Shown one piece after another: positions 26,036 to 35,426 of a DNA stretch of 64,000 bases. The stretch covers positions 620,001-684,000 of the forward strand of contig NZ_LT607413.1 of assembly GCF_900091495.1 (NCBI RefSeq). The letters are read 5' to 3'. Origin of the DNA: Micromonospora echinospora (lineage in GTDB: Bacteria; Actinomycetota; Actinomycetes; Mycobacteriales; Micromonosporaceae). A program made the position numbers and the translations under genes. Every line of letters begins with the position of its first letter. Position 1 is the first letter of the stretch. The notes beneath the pieces are model-generated. The model had not been told where the DNA came from. It saw only the letters and a program-made list of their open reading frames with translations, and did not search any database.

Positions 26036-26896
26036 GTGACCGCCGCCCTCGCCACCGTGCTCGACGCGCCGATCTGGCGGGCCCGCCGTCAGGCACACGA
26101 GGAGCGGGTCGACGCCTGGCTGGCCCCGCACCTCGCCCGGCGGCGTGACGGCGTCCGGCACCCGGTGGAGGACTTCCTCTTCACCTACTACTCGTACCGC
26201 CCGGCCCACCTGCGCCGCTGGCATCCGGGGGCCGGGGTGGAGCTCCGGGACGCCGACCCGGCCGAGTTCGGCCCGGACTACCGCGCCACCGCCGCCGGGG
26301 TCACCCTCGACCACGACGCGGTACGCGCCCGCCGCGCCGACTCCCTCGACTGGATCCGGGACCTGCTGGTCGCCACCGCCGGGCGGCCGGCGCACCTCGG
26401 CTGCTTCGGCATGCACGAGTGGGCGATGGTCTACCGGCAGACCCAGGAGGAGCTGCGCCACAACCGCTGGCCGCTGCGGCTCGGTCCGGAGCGGACCGCC
26501 GCGGTCGTCGACGAGCGGGGCGTCCGGTGCAGCCACTTCGACGCGTACCGCTTCTTCACCGCGCCGGCCCGCCCGCTGAACGTGCTCACCCCGACCCGGG
26601 AGAGCCAGCACGCCCTGGAGCAGCCGGGCTGCCTGCACGCCAACATGGACCTCTACAAGTGGTCGTACAAACTCTCCCCACTGGTGCCCGCCGAACTCGT
26701 CGCGGACTGTTTCGCGCTGGCCCGGGAGATCCGCACCCTGGACATGCGGGCCAGTCCGTACGATCTGGCCGCCCTCGGATACCCGCCGGTGCGGGTCGAG
26801 ACGCCGGAGGGGCGGGCCGAGTACGTCGCCGCCCAGCGTGGCTTCGCCGAACGTGCCACCGTGCTCCGCGCCCGCCTGCTCGCCGCCCTGGGATGA
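26036..26896 (+). CDS. 3-methyladenine DNA glycosylase family protein
   Basis: A 286-residue soluble protein highly similar in its motifs to actinobacterial proteins annotated as 3-methyladenine DNA glycosylase. It shows HPVEDFLFTYYSYRPAHLRRWHPG near the start, HLGCFGMHEWAMVYR in the middle, and ESQHALEQPGCLHANMDLYKW. It differs from TagA, AlkA and MPG, and I know of no direct proof of the activity. The name is therefore inherited. The start is a GTG behind TACCCT with no Shine-Dalgarno sequence. A perfect palindrome follows at 26933-26958. Confidence 0.75.
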   Translation: MTAALATVLDAPIWRARRQAHEERVDAWLAPHLARRRDGVRHPVEDFLFTYYSYRPAHLRRWHPGAGVELRDADPAEFGPDYRATAAGVTLDHDAVRARRADSLDWIRDLLVATAGRPAHLGCFGMHEWAMVYRQTQEELRHNRWPLRLGPERTAAVVDERGVRCSHFDAYRFFTAPARPLNVLTPTRESQHALEQPGCLHANMDLYKWSYKLSPLVPAELVADCFALAREIRTLDMRASPYDLAALGYPPVRVETPEGRAEYVAAQRGFAERATVLRARLLAALG

Positions 26897-26932
26897 GCGG
26901 GCCGGCGTAGGGAGATCCGGTCGGGTGCGGGA

Positions 26933-26958
26933 GGGCCCCGCCACCGGTGGCGGGGCCC
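26933..26958. terminator. bidirectional terminator, perfect 26-bp palindrome
   Basis: Two 13-base arms (26933-26945, 26946-26958) are exact reverse complements with no spacer, between convergent genes. It fits a shared hairpin terminator. Confidence 0.75.
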
Positions 26959-26965
26959 GCTGCGC

Positions 26966-28102
26966 TCAGGCCGCCGTGCAGGTCACCGCGGGTACGGCCG
27001 GGGTGCCGGTGGCACCGCCCAGGAAACCGAAGGTCGCCTCGGCACCGGGGGCGAGAGCGCCGTTCCAGCCCACGTCGCGGGCGGTCACCGTCGCGCCGGT
27101 CTGGGTCAGGTCGGCGTTCCACGCCTGGCTGATCCGCTGGCCGTCGGGCAGGGCGAAGGTCACCCTCCACCCGCTGGTGGCGGCGGATCCGGTGCTGCGG
27201 ACCGTCACCTCGCCCTGGAACCCGCCCGGCCACTGCCCGACGACCCGGTAGCCCGCGCTGCACCCGGCGCCCGGGGGCGGCGTGGCGGTCGGGGTCGGCG
27301 TGGCGGTCGGACTGACGGTCGGGGTCGGGGTACCGGTCGGGCTCGCCGTCGGCGTCGCGGTCGGGCCGGGAGTGACGTCGGCGAGGGCGGCGGCCAGCGG
27401 CGGGAACCAGCGGTCGGACATCTTCTGGTCACCGGCGGCGTTGGGGTGCACCCCGTCGTAGGTGTCCGTGGCGGTGCTGAAGCCCGTCCACTGGTCGACC
27501 ACCACGACCGGGGAGCGCGCGGTGGTCTTCCCCGCCGCCCAGCCGTCGATCGCGGCGTTGAGGGCCACCACCCGCTGCCCGCACTCGGCGCAGGTCGGCG
27601 GAGCCATCGGGATGATCTTCGCGACCAGCACCCGCATCCCGGGGTTGCTCTCCCGCATCTGGTCCACCAGCCGGGAGTACGCGGCCAGGATGGTCGCCGG
27701 CGGGATGTTGCTCCACACGTCGTTGGTGCCGAAGTGCATCAGCACGATGTCGGGACGGGTGGCGGCGAGCCAGCCGGGCAACAGGTTCTGGTTGGCGACG
27801 TTGGTCACCAGGTAACCGCCGTGGCCCTCGTTGTCACCGTCGTGCGGCTGACCGCAGCCCTGCGGGCCGAGGGTGCCGACGAAGTCCACGTCGGTGTGGC
27901 CGGTGGACTGGAGGCGGTTCCAGAGGATGGACCGCCAGCAGCCGGGCGAACCGGTGATCGAGTCGCCGAGCGGCATGACACGCACCGGTGACGCGGCGAC
28001 GGCCGGCCGGGCGGGCGACCCGGTGACCAGGCCGAGCACCAGGGCGAGCGGAACGGCGGCGAGAGCCGCGAGCAGGGCAGGAAGAAACGGCCTTCGGAGC
28101 AT
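26966..28102 (-). CDS. secreted SGNH/GDSL hydrolase with cellulose-binding module (CBM2)
   Basis: The 378-residue protein has an N-terminal signal peptide (MLRRPFLPALLAALAAVPLAL). Its SGNH hydrolase domain carries the nucleophile block PLGDSITGSPG, the oxyanion block HFGTNDVW and the catalytic block YDGVHPNAAG. A Pro/Thr linker (TPTASPTGTPTPT) joins it to a C-terminal CBM2 with conserved tryptophans (GGFQGEVTVR, SGWRVTFALPDGQ, DVGWNG). It probably removes ester groups from plant polysaccharides outside the cell. The ATG at 28102 is chosen for the signal peptide. GTCACGTGAC, a ten-base palindrome, lies 16 bases upstream and may bind a regulator. Confidence 0.92.
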   Translation of the reverse strand: MLRRPFLPALLAALAAVPLALVLGLVTGSPARPAVAASPVRVMPLGDSITGSPGCWRSILWNRLQSTGHTDVDFVGTLGPQGCGQPHDGDNEGHGGYLVTNVANQNLLPGWLAATRPDIVLMHFGTNDVWSNIPPATILAAYSRLVDQMRESNPGMRVLVAKIIPMAPPTCAECGQRVVALNAAIDGWAAGKTTARSPVVVVDQWTGFSTATDTYDGVHPNAAGDQKMSDRWFPPLAAALADVTPGPTATPTASPTGTPTPTVSPTATPTPTATPPPGAGCSAGYRVVGQWPGGFQGEVTVRSTGSAATSGWRVTFALPDGQRISQAWNADLTQTGATVTARDVGWNGALAPGAEATFGFLGGATGTPAVPAVTCTAA

Positions 28103-28210
28103 GGTGGAGGGACTCCTGTCACGTGACGTGAACGTACGGTGACGGCCCTGTGCTCCCGGAGAGATTCCACCAGAAAGCCGGCCCACGCTCAACGTCCGGC
28201 GGCGGTTTCG

Positions 28211-28816
28211 TCAGTGCTCCGGGTGCCCCCGGTGCACCGCCCACTCGGGAGCCAGGACGGACATGACCGTCGCGTCCACCCAGCGGTCGCCGTCCCGCAA
28301 CGCGTCCCGCAGCACGCCCTCGGCGACGAAGCCGACCTTCTCGTAGACCCGGCGCGCCCGGGGGTTGAGGTGGTAGACCTCCAGCGAGATCCGGTGCAGG
28401 CCGAGCCGCTCGAAGCCGTGGCCGACGACGAGGCGCACCGCCTCGGTGCCGAGCCCACGGTCCCGCCCGGCGGGGCCGATGAGGGTGCGGAAGTTGCAGC
28501 TGCGGTTGTGCGCGTCCCACTGGTTGAGCACCACCTCACCGACACACGTTCCGGTCGCCCGGTCCACCACCGCCAGGTCGAGCCGGTCGGTCTGCGCGTT
28601 GCGGCTGGCGTACCACCGGCGCAGGTGCTCCTCGTCGTGCGCGACGCCGACGCTGCCGGTCAGCCGGATCACCTCCGGATCGGCCAGGGCCGCCCGCAGC
28701 GCGGGCAGGTCGTCGTCGCGGAAGGGACGCAGCAGCACCCGCTCCCCGGTCAGCGTGGGTTTGTCGGCGAAGTCGGGGACATGGTGGGACGCGTTGGACG
28801 CCGGCTCGGTGGGCAT
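28211..28816 (-). CDS. GNAT family N-acetyltransferase
   Basis: A 201-residue RimJ/RimL-type acetyltransferase. It reads VLLRPFRDDDLPALRAAL at the start of the fold. The acetyl-CoA loop is the degenerate IGPAGRDRGLGTEAVRLVVGHGF, with LHRISLEVYHLNPRARRVYEKVGF after it. It transfers an acetyl group to an N-terminal or small-molecule amine; the substrate is unknown. It is followed on the same strand by the secreted hydrolase gene and preceded by arfB, but gaps of about 50 to 110 bases make an operon uncertain. Confidence 0.88.
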   Translation of the reverse strand: MPTEPASNASHHVPDFADKPTLTGERVLLRPFRDDDLPALRAALADPEVIRLTGSVGVAHDEEHLRRWYASRNAQTDRLDLAVVDRATGTCVGEVVLNQWDAHNRSCNFRTLIGPAGRDRGLGTEAVRLVVGHGFERLGLHRISLEVYHLNPRARRVYEKVGFVAEGVLRDALRDGDRWVDATVMSVLAPEWAVHRGHPEH

Positions 28817-28865
28817 CCGCCGATCCTCGCCGTCGCCGTACCGCCGGCCAACCAGATTTCCCCGG

Positions 28866-29291
<426 letters not shown>

Positions 29292-29363
29292 GTCCCGAGG
29301 CTAGTGCCCGGCACGGCGGGCGCGCCTGCCCAATTCGGCCCTGCCCGGTCCGTCCAGCCGTGG

Positions 29364-30224
29364 TCAGCCGCCCCGGCCGATGATCGTGTCGGCGGTCTGC
29401 TGGACCTGGTCGATGGGGATGGCGAAACCGATGCCGATCGAGCCGTTGCCGTCGATGGTGGCGATCGCGGTGTTCACCCCGACCACCTCGCCCCGGGCGT
29501 TGACCAGCGGCCCGCCCGAGTTCCCGGGATTGATCGAGGCGTCGGTCTGCACCGCCGTGTGCCGGTTGTCGCCGAGCCGTACCTCACGGTCCAGGGCGCT
29601 GACGATGCCGGCGGTCACGGTGCCGGAGAGGCCGAGTGGGGAGCCGACGGCCAGTACCGGCTCGCCGACCCGGGTGGAGCCCGGCTTCGCCAGCGGCAGC
29701 GGGGCCAGTCCGGCGGACGCCGGCACCCGCAGCACGGCCAGGTCGCTGCGCGGCTCGCGGCCGACCACCTGCGCCGGCACGCGCCGGCCGTCGGGCAGTT
29801 CCACGGCCACCGTCCCGCCGCCCCGGACCAGGATGTGGTCGTTGGTCACGATGTGCTGCTGGTCGTCCACCGCGAACCCGGAGCCGGTCGCCCCCCGGCC
29901 CCGGCCGTCGCCGGCCAGCACCGACACCACCCCGGGCACGGTCCGCTCGGCGGCGGTGACCAGTTCCGCCGGTACCGGCGCGGCCGAGGCCGCCGGCGGA
30001 TCGGCCAGCTCGTCCAGGTTGGCCGCCCAGGCGCCGGCCACCGCGCCGGAGGCGGTGGAGAGGGCCACCACCGCCGCCGCGGCGACGAGCAGCCGGCCCG
30101 GACCGTGCGGACCGGGTCGCGGCCCGGTCGCGGGTACGCCGTCTCGGGGACGCCCGTCCGGGTCCAGTTCGGGTGAGACGAACCAGGGTCCGCGCGGCTC
30201 GCCGAGTCCGGTCTGCACCGCCAT
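29364..30224 (-). CDS. membrane-anchored trypsin-like serine protease (S1C, no PDZ)
   Basis: The 286-residue protein has a 40-residue cytoplasmic part, one membrane helix (about 45-68) and a trypsin-like domain. The catalytic His is in VTNDHI, the Asp in SDLAVL and the Ser in GNSGGPL, so the triad is complete. There is no PDZ domain, unlike HtrA/DegP. The TNDH form replaces the usual TNAH. ATG at 30224 follows GAGGAG by seven bases. It is 46 bases downstream of the VWA gene and probably belongs to the MoxR operon. It may process envelope proteins assembled by that system, an inference. Confidence 0.9.
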   Translation of the reverse strand: MAVQTGLGEPRGPWFVSPELDPDGRPRDGVPATGPRPGPHGPGRLLVAAAAVVALSTASGAVAGAWAANLDELADPPAASAAPVPAELVTAAERTVPGVVSVLAGDGRGRGATGSGFAVDDQQHIVTNDHILVRGGGTVAVELPDGRRVPAQVVGREPRSDLAVLRVPASAGLAPLPLAKPGSTRVGEPVLAVGSPLGLSGTVTAGIVSALDREVRLGDNRHTAVQTDASINPGNSGGPLVNARGEVVGVNTAIATIDGNGSIGIGFAIPIDQVQQTADTIIGRGG

Positions 30225-30270
30225 ACGTACGCTCCTCACGTTGAGTCCGCTCTTGCCGTCGTCTGGCCGG

Positions 30271-31230
30271 TCAGGGCAGGCGGGAGAACCAGCGCATCGA
30301 GCCGGCCGCCGCGCCCATGGCGAGGATCAGACCCAGCCCGATGAAGCGGGCCGACACGTCCTGCCGCACCGTCCGGTAACCGACCGAGGTGCCGATGTCC
30401 TCGTAGACGGCGCGCAGCTCGTCGCTCGTGGTGGCCTCGTGGAAGCCGCCACCGGTCTCCTCGGCGACCGCGCGCAGGGTCTGTCCGTCGACCGGCACCT
30501 GGATCGGCCGCCCGCCCCGGTCCACGAACCCGCTCGGGGTGCCGAACGAGATGGCGTGCACCGGCACCTTCGCCGACACCGCGTCCCCGGCCGCCTCGAT
30601 CGGGTCCTTGCCCGAGGTGTTCGCGCCGTCGGAGAGGAGGATGATCCGGGCCGGCGGCGGATCCGTCGCCGCCCGGCTGTCCAGCGCCCGGACCGCGCCG
30701 AGGGAGGTGTTGATCGCCTCGCCGATCGCGGTGCCCTGGACCCCGGTGGCCCCCTCGACCAGCCGTTCGATCCCCTCGTGCAGCGCCTCCCGGTCGGTGC
30801 CCGGCGGGACCAGCACGGCGGCGCTGCCGGCGAAGGCGACCAGCCCGACGTTGAACTCCTCGGGCAGGCCGTCGACGAAGCGCCGGGCCGCCTGCTTCGC
30901 GGCGGTCAACCGGTCCGGGTCGACGTCGGTGGCGAGCATCGAGGTGGAGACGTCCACCGCCACCATCACGGTGGCCCGTTCCCGGGGCACCCGGACCTCG
31001 TCGGTCGGCCGGGCGAACCCGACCACCAGCAGCGCCAGCATGGCCAGGAAGAGCCCGGCCGGCAGGTGCCGCCGCCAGGTCGGCCGCTGCGGCGCGACCC
31101 GGTCGAGCAGGCGCAGGTTGGTGAACCGTACGGCGTACCGGCTGTGCCGACGCTGGGCCAGCACGTACGCCACGAGCAGCGCGAGCACGCCGAGCAGCAA
31201 CCAGAGCCGGATCGGGGACTGCCAGATCAT
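30271..31230 (-). CDS. VWA domain membrane protein (BatA-like)
   Basis: A 319-residue protein with two N-terminal membrane helices (5-24, 52-72). A von Willebrand A domain follows, with the MIDAS motif DVSTSM near residue 92, later TAIGEAIN and LLSDGANTSG. A C-terminal membrane helix (about 290-312) completes it. The ATG overlaps the DUF58 stop by four bases. VWA proteins of this kind are chaperoned by MoxR ATPases and act as metal-dependent scaffolds at the membrane. Confidence 0.93.
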   Translation of the reverse strand: MIWQSPIRLWLLLGVLALLVAYVLAQRRHSRYAVRFTNLRLLDRVAPQRPTWRRHLPAGLFLAMLALLVVGFARPTDEVRVPRERATVMVAVDVSTSMLATDVDPDRLTAAKQAARRFVDGLPEEFNVGLVAFAGSAAVLVPPGTDREALHEGIERLVEGATGVQGTAIGEAINTSLGAVRALDSRAATDPPPARIILLSDGANTSGKDPIEAAGDAVSAKVPVHAISFGTPSGFVDRGGRPIQVPVDGQTLRAVAEETGGGFHEATTSDELRAVYEDIGTSVGYRTVRQDVSARFIGLGLILAMGAAAGSMRWFSRLP

Positions 31231-32273
31231 GCGCCACCTCCCCCGGTCCGGGCGCCGCGACCGGCCGGGACGAGAGCCAGGCGACGCTGGGCGTGCACGT
31301 GCCGGACAATGTCCGCGCCCCAGTCCCGGTCGGTCCGGAGCGCCAGGTGCGTCGCCCCGCTCCGGCGCAGCGCCTGACGTACCTGTTCCCGTTGGGCCGC
31401 CGCCGCCTGGGCGAACCGAGCCCGCAGCACCGGGTCGCCCGTCCACACCTCGCGGCGCCGTCCGGTCTCCGGATCGACCAGGGTGACCAGTCCGACGTCC
31501 GGAAGCTCCAGTTCGCGCGGGTCGGTCACCTCGACGGCGAGCACCTGGTGCCGGGCGGCGAGCCGACGCAGCTGCGGTTCCCACCCGGCCTCGGCCTGGG
31601 GGTGGTCGGGAAGGGTGTCGAGGAAGTCGGAGACCACCACGACCAGCCCCCGGCGGGACGCGAGGCGGTGCACCGAGGTCAGCGCCCCGGCCAGCGACGA
31701 TGCGGCGTCCGCTGTGGCGTCCGCCGGCGCGCCGGCGGCGGTCCGGTCGCCGCGCGGGGCGGTGAGCAGGGCCCGGAGCAGGTTGACCAGGTGCTGGCGT
31801 CCGCACCGGGCGGGGAACCGGCGCACCCCGTCCCGGGTGAGCACCTGGGCGCCGAGTCGGTTGCCGGCACCGGCGGTGAGGAAACCGACCGCCGCGACGG
31901 CGGCCACCGCCAGTTCCCGCTTGTCCAGGTCGGCGGTGCCGAACTCCATGCTCGGACTGGCGTCCACCAGCAGCCAGGTGGTCAGTTCCCGGTCGGCGTC
32001 GACCTGCCGGACGTGCGGCACGGCGGTGCGGGCGGTGACCGCCCAGTCCATCCGGCGTACCTCGTCCTCGCCGGGGCGGTACTCCCGGCTGCCGGCGGCC
32101 TCGCTGCCCGGCCCGGGGAGCAGGCCCCGGTGCTGGCCGTGCAGCAGTCCGTCCAGCCTGCGCGTGACGGTCAGTTCCAGCCGGCGCAGTCGCTGGTCCG
32201 GGGTGAGTTCGGCCAGTCCCGGGTCACGCTGCGGGGAGGCCACCCGGTCCGGGAGGCGGTGGACCCTCCTCAT
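31227..32273 (-). CDS. DUF58 domain protein
   Basis: The 348-residue protein has the DUF58 signature REYRPGEDEVRRMDWAVTAR near residue 75 and a degenerate VWA-like fold including WLLVDASPSMEFG and VVVVSDFLDTL. It has no membrane helix. It always accompanies MoxR ATPases. The ATG overlaps the MoxR stop (ATGA) and its own stop overlaps the VWA start (ATGA), so the three proteins are translated together. Confidence 0.93.
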   Translation of the reverse strand: MRRVHRLPDRVASPQRDPGLAELTPDQRLRRLELTVTRRLDGLLHGQHRGLLPGPGSEAAGSREYRPGEDEVRRMDWAVTARTAVPHVRQVDADRELTTWLLVDASPSMEFGTADLDKRELAVAAVAAVGFLTAGAGNRLGAQVLTRDGVRRFPARCGRQHLVNLLRALLTAPRGDRTAAGAPADATADAASSLAGALTSVHRLASRRGLVVVVSDFLDTLPDHPQAEAGWEPQLRRLAARHQVLAVEVTDPRELELPDVGLVTLVDPETGRRREVWTGDPVLRARFAQAAAAQREQVRQALRRSGATHLALRTDRDWGADIVRHVHAQRRLALVPAGRGARTGGGGA

Positions 32274-33319
32274 GCCGCCGCCAGGTCGGTGGTGACCGGT
32301 CGGTGACCGGGGGCGATCCGGGGCGGGGGTACGGCCTCGACGAGCCGGTGGACCAGCGCCTCGGCGGACACCCCGTCGGCGACCGCGTCGAAGGAGAGCA
32401 CCAGCCGGTGGGCGAGCACGTCCACCGCCAGTTCCCGGACGTCCTCGGGGAGGACGTGGTCGCGACCGCGCAGCAGGGCCTGGGCGCGGGCGGCGGCGAC
32501 CAGGCCGAGGGTGGCGCGGGGGCTCGCCCCGTAGGCGAGCATGGGGGCGAGCCCGGGCAGGCCGAAGCGCCCCGGGTCGCGGGTGGCGAGGATGAGCCGG
32601 ACGACGTACTCGGCGAGGGCGTGGTGCACGAAGACGTCCCGGGCCCGGCTCTGGAGGGCACGCAGTCGCAGCGGGTCGAGCACCCGGCGGGGACACGGCC
32701 GGTCGGTGCTCATCCGGTAGAGGATGGCCAGTTCGTCGGCGTCGTCCGGGTAGTCGACGACCACCTTCATGAGGAAGCGGTCCCGCTGCGCCTCGGGCAG
32801 CGGATACACGCCCTCGGACTCGATCGGGTTCTGGGTGGCGAGCACCAGGAACGGTTCGGGTACGCCGAAGGTGCGTCCGCCGATGGAGACCTGTCGTTCG
32901 GCCATCGCCTCCAGCAGCGCCGACTGCACCTTGGCCGGCGCGCGGTTGATCTCGTCGGCGAGGACCAGGTTGGCCATGACCGGGCCGAGTTCGACGTCGA
33001 AGGTCTCCTGGGAGGCGCGGTAGATCCGGGTCCCGACGATGTCCGAGGGAACCAGGTCGGGCGTGAACTGGATCCGGGAGAAGGTGCCGCCGACCACGGT
33101 GGCGAGGGTTTGCGCGGCCAGGGTCTTGGCCACTCCGGGTACGCCTTCGAGCAGGCAGTGTCCGTCCGCCACGAGAGCGGTGAGCAGGCGGTCGACGAGT
33201 CGGTCCTGCCCGACGATCACACGTTTGACCTCGTGGAGGATCTGTTCCAACTCGACGCCGGGCGCGGCGGGAACGTCCGGGGTGGGCACGCTGGCCAGGG
33301 TGTCCGAGATGTCCGTCAC
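32270..33319 (-). CDS. MoxR family AAA+ ATPase
   Basis: A 349-residue MoxR ATPase. Walker A is GVPGVAKT near residue 60, Walker B is LVLADEINRAPAK, and the sensor region is ATQNPIESEGVYPLPEAQRDRF. It remodels or activates its VWA partners with ATP. The GTG at 33319 is chosen because conservation starts soon after; the in-frame ATG at 33418 would add 33 residues with no family support. It is the first gene of the MoxR-DUF58-VWA-protease operon. The target of the system is unknown. Confidence 0.93.
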   Translation of the reverse strand: MTDISDTLASVPTPDVPAAPGVELEQILHEVKRVIVGQDRLVDRLLTALVADGHCLLEGVPGVAKTLAAQTLATVVGGTFSRIQFTPDLVPSDIVGTRIYRASQETFDVELGPVMANLVLADEINRAPAKVQSALLEAMAERQVSIGGRTFGVPEPFLVLATQNPIESEGVYPLPEAQRDRFLMKVVVDYPDDADELAILYRMSTDRPCPRRVLDPLRLRALQSRARDVFVHHALAEYVVRLILATRDPGRFGLPGLAPMLAYGASPRATLGLVAAARAQALLRGRDHVLPEDVRELAVDVLAHRLVLSFDAVADGVSAEALVHRLVEAVPPPRIAPGHRPVTTDLAAA

Positions 33320-33514
33320 GGTGCTTGCTTCCCGAGGCACCGCTACGACAAACGTCGGAATTTCAGCCGCTAACCTGCCTTTTTCCCCTCTAACGGGACG
33401 CCATTCGTCGCCCGACACCCGGGTCCGACGGCCGGCGGCGTCGGCCCCCGTGGCGCGCGGGGGCCGACGCCGGTCGGGTGGCCGGCTTCCCGGCCACCCG
33501 ACGCCGTGCCGCGG

Positions 33515-34012
33515 TCAGCCCGCCACGTGCAGGTGGAAGGGCCGGTCGGCGACGGTACCGATGGAGTTGCGGGTCTGGACGAAGACCCCGTTCGGCGTGC
33601 CCAGCCGGGGCGCCACGGAGACTTCGCCGCCAAACGGGATGCAGCAGTTGGCAGAGTCGCCGATGGTGGCCACGTAGGCGCCACGGGAGACGACCCGGTT
33701 GAAGATCACCTCGTACTGCCCGGTGCCGTACCGGGTCACCGAGACCACGTCCAGCCCCCGGGCCAGGACGCCGTTCGACCCGACGACGGCGAAGGAGACG
33801 GTGGTGGCGAGCGTGCCCGCGTCCTGTTTCAGCGCCTCCCGCGCCTTCCGGGCCGACTCCGGCGTCAGCGGCGGCTGCTGGCCCTGCTGAGCCACCGGCT
33901 GGGCGCCGTTGCTCTCGGTCGGCTGGGCGACGGCGATCCCCCCTCCGGCGAGGGTCAGCCCCAACACGGCGACGGTCACCGCGACCGCCTTGCGTGAGAA
34001 CAATTTGGCCAT
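33515..34012 (-). CDS. small secreted protein of unknown function
   Basis: A 165-residue exported protein with a clear signal peptide (AKLFSRKAVAVTVAVLGLTLAGGGIAVAQ by position 1-30, cleavage after AVAQ likely). A Gln-rich linker and an alpha-helical stretch follow. A beta-sandwich of about 90 residues (YGTGQYEVIFNRVVSRGAYVATIG ... PFHLHVAG) ends it, with a CC pair. Similar C-terminal domains occur in many actinobacterial secreted proteins of unknown role. GGGAGA stands a few bases before the ATG. Confidence 0.8.
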   Translation of the reverse strand: MAKLFSRKAVAVTVAVLGLTLAGGGIAVAQPTESNGAQPVAQQGQQPPLTPESARKAREALKQDAGTLATTVSFAVVGSNGVLARGLDVVSVTRYGTGQYEVIFNRVVSRGAYVATIGDSANCCIPFGGEVSVAPRLGTPNGVFVQTRNSIGTVADRPFHLHVAG

Positions 34013-34355
34013 GACAGGTCTCCCTTGCTTCGATTTTCGAGCGAGGTGAATGGAACCGTCCCGCCATCAACGGGGCGGATTGTTACCGGATCAAAAGGTC
34101 GGAAAAATTGCGTCAGACGACCCCACGCGAGCAAGATTCCTCGGATTTACACCCAGCCTGAACTGGTAAAACTACGGAGAGTGTCGGCTGTAACCACACA
34201 GGAAAGTAGCACCGCAAAAAGCGCAGAGTCAATGCCCTAGCAGGACTTCGGTCACCCTCTCCGGCGCGCCTGCGAACAGCGGAGAGCGAAACAGAAAGCT
34301 GTTCACCAAACCGGGTGCCGACGGAGAGGGAAACCGGGGCGGCTAGCGTGTCGGG
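34013..34355. other. intergenic region, relatively AT-rich
   Basis: The 343 bases upstream of both the secreted protein gene and the EEP gene are clearly lower in GC than the surroundings, especially 34020-34240. An inverted repeat GAACAGC/GCTGTTC lies near 34275-34307. No RNA gene or conserved frame is visible. The low GC may mark an extended promoter region or acquired DNA. Confidence 0.5.
34344..34349 (+). promoter_or_regulatory. -10 element of a leaderless promoter (EEP gene)
   Basis: TAGCGT, six bases before the GTG at 34356. The same hexamer and spacing occur before the phosphatase gene at 39277. Confidence 0.55.
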
Positions 34356-35348
34356 GTGACCGTACGCGCCGAGGACCGACCGACGACCGGGGCGCGACGC
34401 CACGGCACCGCACTCTGCTGGCTCGCCGTCGCACCGGGGCTGGCCTTCGCGGCCGTCCGCCTACCCGGCCTGGAACGGGGCGCGCTGGTGCAGGCGGTGG
34501 CTTTCACGCCGTACGTGGCGGCCGGCGCCCTGCTGCCCCTGGTGCTGACGCTCGCCCTGCGGCGGTGGGGTCCCGCCCTGGTCGCGGCCCTGACCGCGCT
34601 GGCCCTGGTGGCCGTGGTCGCGCCCCGGGCCCTGCCCAGCGGCCAGCCGGCCGCCGACGGACCGGCCCTGCGGGTGCTCACCGCCAACCTGCTGGCCGGC
34701 GCGGGCGACGCCCGGCGACTGGTCGACCTGGTCCGGACCGGGGATGTGGACGTGCTGGCGGTGCAGGAGTTCACCCCCGACGCGCAGGCCGAACTCGACC
34801 GGCTCGGCATGGCCGGGCTGCTGCCGTACCGCGAGCTCAACCCCGAGGTGGGCACCACGGGATCCGGGCTCTACACGCGCTTCCCGCTCACCGCGACCGG
34901 GATCCGGCGCAACGTCGGCTTCGGCTTCAGCCAGGCGTACGGCACCCTCGCCGTGCCCGGCGCGCCCCCGGTACGGATCGAGTCGGCGCACCCGGCCGCC
35001 CCACACTCCCCGTCGGTGGTGCCGGACTGGCGGACCGACCTCGCGGCCCAGCCCCCGGCGACGCCGGACGGGCAGTTGTCCGTCCTCGCCGGGGACTTCA
35101 ACGCCACCCTGGACCACGCCCTCCTGCGGGACCTGCTCGCCACCGGGTACGTCGACGCGGCGGACGCGGTCGGGGCCGGGCTGACGGGCACCTGGGGACC
35201 GTACGACGGCGACCCGATCCCGCCGGTCACCATCGACCACGTGCTGGTCGACCGGCGGATCGCGGTGCACGCGGTGACGGTGCGCGCGCTGCCGGGCAGC
35301 GACCACCGCACCGTCCTGGCCGAACTGCGCCTGCCCCGCGCCGCCTGA
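34356..35348 (+). CDS. endonuclease/exonuclease/phosphatase family membrane protein
   Basis: The 330-residue protein has three predicted membrane helices in the first 100 residues. An extracytoplasmic EEP domain follows, with conserved VLTANLLAG, VQEFTPDA, ESAHPAAP, AGDFNAT and IDHVLV ... GSDHRTV. These residues bind the metal and the phosphodiester. Members cleave nucleic acids, phosphoinositides or sphingomyelin; no assignment is possible here. The GTG start sits behind TAGCGT. It is convergent with cimA. Confidence 0.88.
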   Translation: MTVRAEDRPTTGARRHGTALCWLAVAPGLAFAAVRLPGLERGALVQAVAFTPYVAAGALLPLVLTLALRRWGPALVAALTALALVAVVAPRALPSGQPAADGPALRVLTANLLAGAGDARRLVDLVRTGDVDVLAVQEFTPDAQAELDRLGMAGLLPYRELNPEVGTTGSGLYTRFPLTATGIRRNVGFGFSQAYGTLAVPGAPPVRIESAHPAAPHSPSVVPDWRTDLAAQPPATPDGQLSVLAGDFNATLDHALLRDLLATGYVDAADAVGAGLTGTWGPYDGDPIPPVTIDHVLVDRRIAVHAVTVRALPGSDHRTVLAELRLPRAA

Positions 35349-35364
35349 ACCGGGGCACCGGCCC

Positions 35365-35426
35365 GGGTGGTAGCAGGGGTCCCCTGTTACCGCTTTTTGA
35401 CGTGCAGGGGGCCCCTGCTACCACCC
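35365..35426. terminator. convergent terminator with internal palindrome
   Basis: Arms of 15 bases (35365-35379, 35412-35426) are exact reverse complements. The left half is itself nearly palindromic (GGTAGCAGGGG ... CCCCTGTTACC) and CTTTTTGA lies between. GGTAGCAGGGGCCCC-type units are dispersed in Micromonosporaceae genomes as I recall, so this may be a mobile palindromic repeat that also ends both transcripts. Confidence 0.6.

Noticed and set aside
28118..28170. CebR operator upstream of the CBM2 hydrolase
   Set aside because: Only a weak partial match to the 14-base TGGGAGCGCTCCCA palindrome is present; the GTCACGTGAC palindrome is unrelated to it.
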